From positions 1 to 19,063 of the forward strand of contig CALEWN010000046.1 in NCBI GenBank assembly GCA_937925385.1: a stretch of 19,063 nucleotides of DNA, written 5' to 3'. Both the position numbers and the translations under genes were made by a program. Of this stretch, positions 14,198 to 19,063 are shown piece by piece. The notes beneath the pieces were generated by a model. That model had not been told where the DNA came from, searched no databases, and was given only the letters and a program-made list of their open reading frames with translations. How positions within the stretch are numbered: position 1 is the first letter of the stretch; each line of letters opens with the position of its first letter. The DNA is from an uncultured Senegalimassilia sp. Its GTDB lineage: Bacteria > Actinomycetota > Coriobacteriia > Coriobacteriales > Eggerthellaceae.

Positions 14198-15307
14198 CTA
14201 TTGCGCCGACTTGGATTCGCACGCCTTAAGGACTACATCAGCGAGCAACCCCGCCGCATCGCGGGTCTTCGCGGCGGCAGCCGCTGCCGACATGCGCTGG
14301 CGGGAGCCTTCGTCCTCGATGAGGGTTTTGAGGTAGTCGGTGAACTGCCCGTCCTCGACGTCGGCGTCGGCGACGAGGAACGCCGCGCCGGCCTCGACGC
14401 ATGCGCGCGCGTTCATGGTCTGGTGATCTTCGGTGGCGTACGGGAACGGCACGAGCAGCGCCGGGATATGACGCGCCGAGATCTCGGCGAGCGACGTGGC
14501 GCCCGCGCGGCTGACGATGGCGTCGGCGGCGGCCATGGCAAGGCCCATCTGGTCGGTGTAGCCCATGAGGTGCCAGCGCTTGGCCCGCTCGTCGGTCAGG
14601 GAAAGCTGCTCGGCGACGCTATCGAGCTCCTTCGGGCCCGTAACGTGCACGATATGCAAGTCGGGATAACCAAGCAGCATGTCCTTGCGCTGCACGATGG
14701 CCGCGTTGAGATGGCGCGCGCCCAGGCTTCCTCCGGTGACGAGCAACATGCGCGCATCCTCGGGGACGCCGAAAGCGGCACGGCCCTCGGCGCGCGTTGC
14801 GGCGAACACGCTTGCGCGTACCGGATTGCCGGTGAGCACCACCTTGCTTTTATCGGAAAGCGCTTGGGCGGCATGCTCGTAGGTCAGGCACACGGCGCGG
14901 GCTTGACGGGCCAGGTACTTGTTCGCCATGCCCATGACCGAGTTCTGCTCGTGGACCACCACGGGGATGCCACGCTGCTCGGCGGCGCGGGCGACCGGGA
15001 TGCAGACGTAGCCGCCAAAGCCCACCACGCAGTCGGGATGGACCTCGGTGAACCATTTGCGCGCCAGCTTCGTGGAGCGCTGGATCTTCATGATCGCCTT
15101 CGGCAGCGTGAGCGGATGATTGCGGTTGAAGCCGGCGGCCTCGAAGGCCTGGTACGGGATGCCCGCAGCGGGGACGAGGCGCGACTCGATGCCGCCGGGC
15201 GTGCCGGCGAACAGCACCTCATGCCCGCGCTCGCGCAGCACGTCGGCAAGCGCGAGGGCCGGATTGATATGGCCGGCGGTACCGCCGCCGGAAAGGACTA
15301 TGCGCAT
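14198..15307 (-). CDS. murG: UDP-GlcNAc:lipid I GlcNAc transferase MurG
   Basis: MurG is a peripheral membrane GT-B glycosyltransferase that adds GlcNAc to lipid I to make lipid II. The 369-residue protein shows the N-terminal loop GGGTAGHINPALALA (7-21), GGIESRL near residue 38, VVGFGGYVCIPVARAA, HEQNSVMGMANK, then in the C-terminal domain GNPVR, TGGSLGARHLN, DAIVSRAGATSLAEI and ATEDHQTMNA (donor binding). The start at 15307 follows an ideal GGAGGTGA whose TGA is the ftsW stop, four bases away, so the two are coupled. The frame is open for 59 more codons upstream inside ftsW, but that stretch is not MurG-like. Confidence 0.98.
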   Translation of the reverse strand: MRIVLSGGGTAGHINPALALADVLRERGHEVLFAGTPGGIESRLVPAAGIPYQAFEAAGFNRNHPLTLPKAIMKIQRSTKLARKWFTEVHPDCVVGFGGYVCIPVARAAEQRGIPVVVHEQNSVMGMANKYLARQARAVCLTYEHAAQALSDKSKVVLTGNPVRASVFAATRAEGRAAFGVPEDARMLLVTGGSLGARHLNAAIVQRKDMLLGYPDLHIVHVTGPKELDSVAEQLSLTDERAKRWHLMGYTDQMGLAMAAADAIVSRAGATSLAEISARHIPALLVPFPYATEDHQTMNARACVEAGAAFLVADADVEDGQFTDYLKTLIEDEGSRQRMSAAAAAAKTRDAAGLLADVVLKACESKSAQ

Positions 15308-15311
15308 GATG

Positions 15312-16691
15312 TCACCTCCGGGATGAAGAATGCGTTTCACGGCGCCGCGCGCTTTGCGGGGCGCGCGTGCGCGAATCGGCACGGCCGCGGCCGCGCGGTA
15401 CGTCGCGGGAGCCGCGGGCGTCGTCGTCGACCGCGCGCACGACGCGCAGGTTCGCGCGACGTCGATCGTAAACGGTGGTGGCATCGGCGTTTCGGGAAAC
15501 CGCCAATATGATGCCGACCATCATGAGCGACGCGATCAACGACGAGCCGCCTGCGGACACGAACGGCAGGGGCTTGCCCGTGGTGGGCACGAGGCCGATG
15601 ACGCAGCCCATGTTCAGAAACGCCTGGAACACGAGCATGATGGTGACGCTGCCCGCCACGATGCGCTCGTTGGGCGTGGCCGCGGCACGGGCGATGCGCA
15701 TGCCGGCGAACAAGATGCAGCAGAACAGCGCGATGACCACAAGGGCGCCGAGCATGCCGAACTCCTCGCCGATGATGGAGAAGACGAAGTCAGTCTCAGA
15801 TTCGGGAAGGTAGTCGTACTTCTCGCTGGAATTGCCCAGGCCCACGCCGAACAGGCCTCCTTCGGCGAACGCGTAGAAGGAGTGGATGGTCTGATAGCCG
15901 TTGCCCCTGCCGCCTTCGCCATCATTCCAAGGGTTGTACACCACGAAGCGGTCCTGGCGATAGCCCGAGCCGAACAAGACGATGGCGATGATGGCGACGA
16001 CGGCCGCGCCGGCGATGGCGAGCATGAGCTTCGCAGGGGCGCCGCCGAACCATAGCACCGCGTACACGCCCACGAAGATGATGATGGTGGTTCCCAGGTC
16101 AGACTGCGTGAACAGCAGGAACAACGTGGGAGCGACCACGTATATGGCCGCTCTGATCATGGTGGCGTTGAACTTGGCGCCTTCGTTGAGGTCGTCCATG
16201 AGGTTGGCGGCCATGAGCACGATGGCTATCTTGGCGAACTCGGAGGGCTGCAGCGAAAAGGGGCCGATGACGATCCAGCGCTGGGCACCGAGAGCGGCGG
16301 CTCCGAAGAGGAACGTGATGACGAGCAGCGCTACGCATACTCCCCAATAGCCTTTGACGATAGCGCCCTTCCAACCGCTGCGCGGGAGCATGAACCAGAT
16401 AGCCACGGCGATGACGATGCCGGCCAGAGAGTAGATGAACTGACTGATGAGCTTCGCCGAAGGGTTTTGCTGTGCGATGTAGTCCGAATATGAAATAGTA
16501 TCGCGCAGGTACTGACCCGCCTCGGTGTCGGCATAGTAGTTCGTGGCGGCCTCGGAGAGGATGGTGACCTGCGAGGCCGAGTAGATCATGACGAAGCCGA
16601 TGAGCGTGAGGGCCACGACGGCCACCACAAGCAGCACCTGGGGCCAGATGACCGATTCTGCATCGGAGCGCCTATTGCGCGCGGAAGCCAT
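15312..16691 (-). CDS. ftsW: Septal peptidoglycan polymerase FtsW (SEDS family)
   Basis: FtsW polymerises lipid II at the septum together with a class B PBP. The 459-residue protein has about ten membrane helices starting at residue 17. SEDS landmarks are LQPSEFAKIA (148-157), FTQSDLGTT (194-202), PESETDFVFSIIGEEFG (296-312, with the likely catalytic Asp301) and PTTGKPLPFVSAGGSS (369-384). Two features are unusual: the first extracellular loop is about 40 residues (41-81) and rich in Tyr, Asp and Thr, and a 55-60 residue Arg-rich cytoplasmic tail follows the last helix. The start at 16691 has AAGGG nine bases upstream, 12 bases after murD. Its stop forms part of the murG ribosome site. Confidence 0.96.
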   Translation of the reverse strand: MASARNRRSDAESVIWPQVLLVVAVVALTLIGFVMIYSASQVTILSEAATNYYADTEAGQYLRDTISYSDYIAQQNPSAKLISQFIYSLAGIVIAVAIWFMLPRSGWKGAIVKGYWGVCVALLVITFLFGAAALGAQRWIVIGPFSLQPSEFAKIAIVLMAANLMDDLNEGAKFNATMIRAAIYVVAPTLFLLFTQSDLGTTIIIFVGVYAVLWFGGAPAKLMLAIAGAAVVAIIAIVLFGSGYRQDRFVVYNPWNDGEGGRGNGYQTIHSFYAFAEGGLFGVGLGNSSEKYDYLPESETDFVFSIIGEEFGMLGALVVIALFCCILFAGMRIARAAATPNERIVAGSVTIMLVFQAFLNMGCVIGLVPTTGKPLPFVSAGGSSLIASLMMVGIILAVSRNADATTVYDRRRANLRVVRAVDDDARGSRDVPRGRGRADSRTRAPQSARRRETHSSSRR

Positions 16692-16703
16692 GGAAAACCG
16701 CCC

Positions 16704-18218
16704 TTACGCGCCAAGCTTGGCCGCACGAGCGGCCACGAGCCTCTTGAAGACCTCGCCGCGCTCCTCGAAGGAGTGGAACTCATCGAACGATGCGCAGGCG
16801 GGCGAAAGCAGCACCACTTCCCCGGCCTTGGCCTGTTCGAGGGCGACGTCGAACGCGGATTCCATGTTCTTCGCCGTGAGCAGCTGGAAGCCTTCCGGCG
16901 CCTGTTCCCGACGCTCCTCGAACGCCTGGGCGAAGCGAGCGCCCGCCGCGCCGAAGCACACCACGGCGCGCGTATGGGCGTGGGCGGCCGCGACCAGGTC
17001 AGCCAGGTCGGTGCCCTTGTCGTCGCCGCCGAGCAGCACGATGGGACGGGTATGCGGGAACGCCGCCAGCGCCTTGAGCGTGGCGTCGACGTTGGTGGCC
17101 TTCGAATCGTTGTAGCATTCGGCGCCGCGCACGGTGCCACAGGGCTCGATGCGGTGCTCGAGCGGGCTGAACGTGGCGAGCGCTTCGCGCACGGCCTCAT
17201 CGGAGGCGCCGGCAGCCAAGGCCGCCGCTGCGGCGGCAAGCGCGTTGCCGGCGTTGTGCGCGCCCTTGATCAGCAGGCTATCGGCGTTGATGAGGGCATG
17301 CTCCTGCCCTTCGAGGGCCACGGTGAGCACGCCTTCGCCGTTGATGAACGCGGCGTTGTCGGAGCCGCAACGGGCGCGCATGTCGCCCTGCAGGCCCTCG
17401 GCCGTGCCCATGGGCACGACGGCGAAACCGCAGCCGCCGGCGATACCGCGCAGACGGCGAACCTCGGCGCGCACGACGTCGTTGGAAGCGTCCATAACCG
17501 CAACGGAGCCGGGGACCTGGAAAAGGTTGTCGAGCACCTTCATCTTCGCAGCAGCGTATTTTTCCAGCGTATGGTGCCAATGCAGATGGTCGGGCGTGAT
17601 GTTGAGCAGCACGGCCACGTTGGGCGCGAACAGCTTCGTGGATGCGAGCTGATACGACGACACCTCAGCCACGTAGACGTCGGTTTTGCCGGCGGCCACG
17701 GCGGAGATGCACGTGTCACCGATGTTGCCGACGGCGGAGCTTGCCATGCCCGCGGCGCGAAGCAGGTGATTCGTTAGAGCGGTGACGGTGGTTTTACCGT
17801 TGGTGCCCGTGACGGCGACCCACGTGCCGGATTCATCGGACTCGCGCCACGCGAGCTCGACCTCGCTGATAACCTCGTCGCTGACGGCAGCAGCCGAGCG
17901 GTACAGGTCGGAGAACTCGGAGATGCCCGGGCTTGCGATGCACAGCTCGAAATGCCCGCCGCAGGACTCGGCCAGGCGATCGACCGCGCCCTCGCCGAAC
18001 TCCACGATGGCGCCGCAGCCGCGGGCCTTGCGCGCGTAGGCGTCGGAAGCGGCATTGGGCTGCCCGCCGAACACGGCCAGCTTGGTCACGCGCGACCCGA
18101 GCTGCGCCATAAGGTAATCCACGGCGTCGTGGCCGGACTTGCCCAAGCCGAGCACGAGGACGCGGCCCAAGCTTTCGGGAGCGTGTTTCTTGCCTGCAAG
18201 CATCTTCTGATTCTCCAT
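16704..18218 (-). CDS. murD: UDP-N-acetylmuramoylalanine--D-glutamate ligase MurD
   Basis: MurD adds D-Glu to UDP-MurNAc-L-Ala. The 504-residue reading has the N-terminal Rossmann motif VLVLGLGKSG (20-29), SPGIS (96-100), the ATP loop AVTGTNGKTTVTALTNHL (135-152), SSYQL, NITPDHLHWH, and in the C-terminal domain EHRIEP, YNDSKATN and LLSPACASFDEFHSFEERG. It is somewhat longer than the usual 440-460, mainly through insertions in the central and C-terminal domains. The ATG at 18218 lies three bases after the mraY stop but has no clear Shine-Dalgarno. The ATG five codons later (18203) has GGAG nine bases upstream and is an equally possible start. Confidence 0.97.
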   Translation of the reverse strand: MENQKMLAGKKHAPESLGRVLVLGLGKSGHDAVDYLMAQLGSRVTKLAVFGGQPNAASDAYARKARGCGAIVEFGEGAVDRLAESCGGHFELCIASPGISEFSDLYRSAAAVSDEVISEVELAWRESDESGTWVAVTGTNGKTTVTALTNHLLRAAGMASSAVGNIGDTCISAVAAGKTDVYVAEVSSYQLASTKLFAPNVAVLLNITPDHLHWHHTLEKYAAAKMKVLDNLFQVPGSVAVMDASNDVVRAEVRRLRGIAGGCGFAVVPMGTAEGLQGDMRARCGSDNAAFINGEGVLTVALEGQEHALINADSLLIKGAHNAGNALAAAAAALAAGASDEAVREALATFSPLEHRIEPCGTVRGAECYNDSKATNVDATLKALAAFPHTRPIVLLGGDDKGTDLADLVAAAHAHTRAVVCFGAAGARFAQAFEERREQAPEGFQLLTAKNMESAFDVALEQAKAGEVVLLSPACASFDEFHSFEERGEVFKRLVAARAAKLGA

Positions 18219-18221
18219 AGC

Positions 18222-19063
18222 CTATGCCACCGCCATCAAAGTCTCTGCGAAGTACACGGCGAAGCCGAGCGCGGCCAGCACGCCGGAAACGATCCAGAAG
18301 CGCACGACGACCTTCGTCTCAGACCAGCCCTTCTTCTCGAAATGATGATGAAGCGGGGCCATGAGGAAGATGCGCTTATGGGTTTTCTTGTAGTAAAACA
18401 CCTGGATCATGACCGACAGCGCCTCGGCCACGAACAGGCCACCGATGATGAGCACGATGAACTCGGACTTGGTGAACACCGCAAGGCAGCCGAGCGCCAT
18501 GCCAAGGGCAAGCGAGCCCGTGTCTCCCATGAAGATATCGGCGGGAAACGAGTTGAACCACAGAAAGCCCACGCAGGCGCCGGCGAGCGCGGCAGCGAAG
18601 ATGGCGGAGTCGAGCATGTCGGAGCGATATGCGATGGCGGCCATGACGATCATGACGATCATGACCGTGCCTGCGGCCAGGCCGTCAAGGCCATCGGTGA
18701 GGTTCACGGCGTTGCACATGCCCATGAGCAGGATGTCCACGAAGATGATGTAGAGCCACGGCACCTCCACGGCGCCGAAGTGCGTGGTGAGCACGCCCAG
18801 GTCGAACGTGTAGATGAACGGGATCTCGATCGTGGGGGCGATGCCCATCACGTTGACGGCCACCAGGCCGAAGGCCGTGGAGATCAGGAACTGGCCCACC
18901 AGCTTGGCTTTCGGGGTAAGACCCAGGCTGCGCTCCTTGACCACCTTCTCAGCATCGTCGATAAGGCCCAGGCAGCCCGTGAGCACGGTGGCGATGAGCA
19001 GCGCGAACGTTTCGGGCGTGGGATGGCCCACCACCAGCGCCGTGAGGATGACGGCAACGAGCA
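18222..19063 (-). CDS. mraY: Phospho-MurNAc-pentapeptide transferase MraY (5' end cut by window)
   Basis: MraY is the polytopic membrane enzyme that joins UDP-MurNAc-pentapeptide to undecaprenyl phosphate, forming lipid I. About 280 C-terminal residues are visible, and the frame runs open through the right edge (LVAVILTALVVGHP), so the start is outside. Signatures are GLIDDAEKV followed by LGLTPKAKLVGQ (the DD motif), NAVNLTDGLDGLAAG (catalytic Asp region), FNSFPADIFMGDTGSLALG and MAPLHHHFEKKGW (His-rich loop). At least seven hydrophobic segments are present. The stop is three bases before the murD ATG, so the two are probably coupled. Genes normally upstream (murE, murF, ftsI) are not in the window. 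Confidence 0.97.
   Translation of the reverse strand, partial: LVAVILTALVVGHPTPETFALLIATVLTGCLGLIDDAEKVVKERSLGLTPKAKLVGQFLISTAFGLVAVNVMGIAPTIEIPFIYTFDLGVLTTHFGAVEVPWLYIIFVDILLMGMCNAVNLTDGLDGLAAGTVMIVMIVMAAIAYRSDMLDSAIFAAALAGACVGFLWFNSFPADIFMGDTGSLALGMALGCLAVFTKSEFIVLIIGGLFVAEALSVMIQVFYYKKTHKRIFLMAPLHHHFEKKGWSETKVVVRFWIVSGVLAALGFAVYFAETLMAVA

Noticed and set aside
12351..14336. 661-codon open frame on plus, opposite murB, murC and murG
   Set aside because: It is antisense to three clearly conserved genes. Long antisense frames are expected at this GC content, and the translation (His, Asp and Val rich, no recognisable motif) mirrors the codon bias of the real strand.
15308..15484. 59-codon N-terminal extension of murG
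   Set aside because: It lies wholly inside ftsW, is Arg/Ala rich in a shadow frame, and the ideal GGAGGTGA just before 15307 marks the true start.

Overview
The window reads as a high-GC actinobacterial chromosome segment, most likely from the class Coriobacteriia (Eggerthella-like). This is inferred from the gene content: a dcw (division and cell wall) cluster with no ftsA between ftsQ and ftsZ, a downstream ylmD-ylmE-sepF-ylmG-divIVA block, a thiC-thiD pair under a THI box, and a class A RNase P RNA. The taxon is an inference; no 16S or other marker is present.

Layout, left to right. Positions 1-1576 (+) hold the 3' part of a YtcJ-type metal-dependent amidohydrolase. Positions 1577-2032 are non-coding: a nested inverted repeat that looks like a two-way terminator, followed by a degenerate tandem repeat with a period near 65-69 bp. 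Positions 2033-4199 (-) are thiD and thiC, preceded by a TPP riboswitch (4196-4311) whose own promoter overlaps the stop codon of thiN. thiN (4327-4986, -) is divergent from rnpB (5029-5374, +). Their start region is a 13-bp near-palindrome that gives an extended -10 element on each strand. From 5645 to the right edge everything is on the minus strand. Read in the direction of transcription this is mraY (cut by the window edge), murD, ftsW, murG, murC, murB, ftsQ, then a terminator and a new promoter, then ftsZ, pgeF/ylmD, ylmE, sepF, ylmG and divIVA, ending at a strong hairpin at 5501-5534.

How the genes work together. MraY, MurG, MurB, MurC and MurD make the lipid-linked peptidoglycan precursor. 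FtsW polymerises it at the septum, and FtsQ links the synthases to the Z ring. FtsZ forms the ring; SepF probably anchors it to the membrane in place of the missing FtsA; DivIVA marks curved membrane or poles. ThiC and ThiD make and phosphorylate the pyrimidine half of thiamine, and ThiN converts thiamine to the TPP that the riboswitch senses. No thiazole-branch gene and no thiE are present here.

I see no obviously new multi-gene defence or mobile system. The observations most worth a second look are regulatory: a TPP aptamer that seems to hide both the Shine-Dalgarno and the start codon of thiC in its own helices, the symmetric thiN/rnpB promoter, the terminator-plus-promoter that splits the dcw operon before ftsZ, and the unexplained repeats at 1776-1995.
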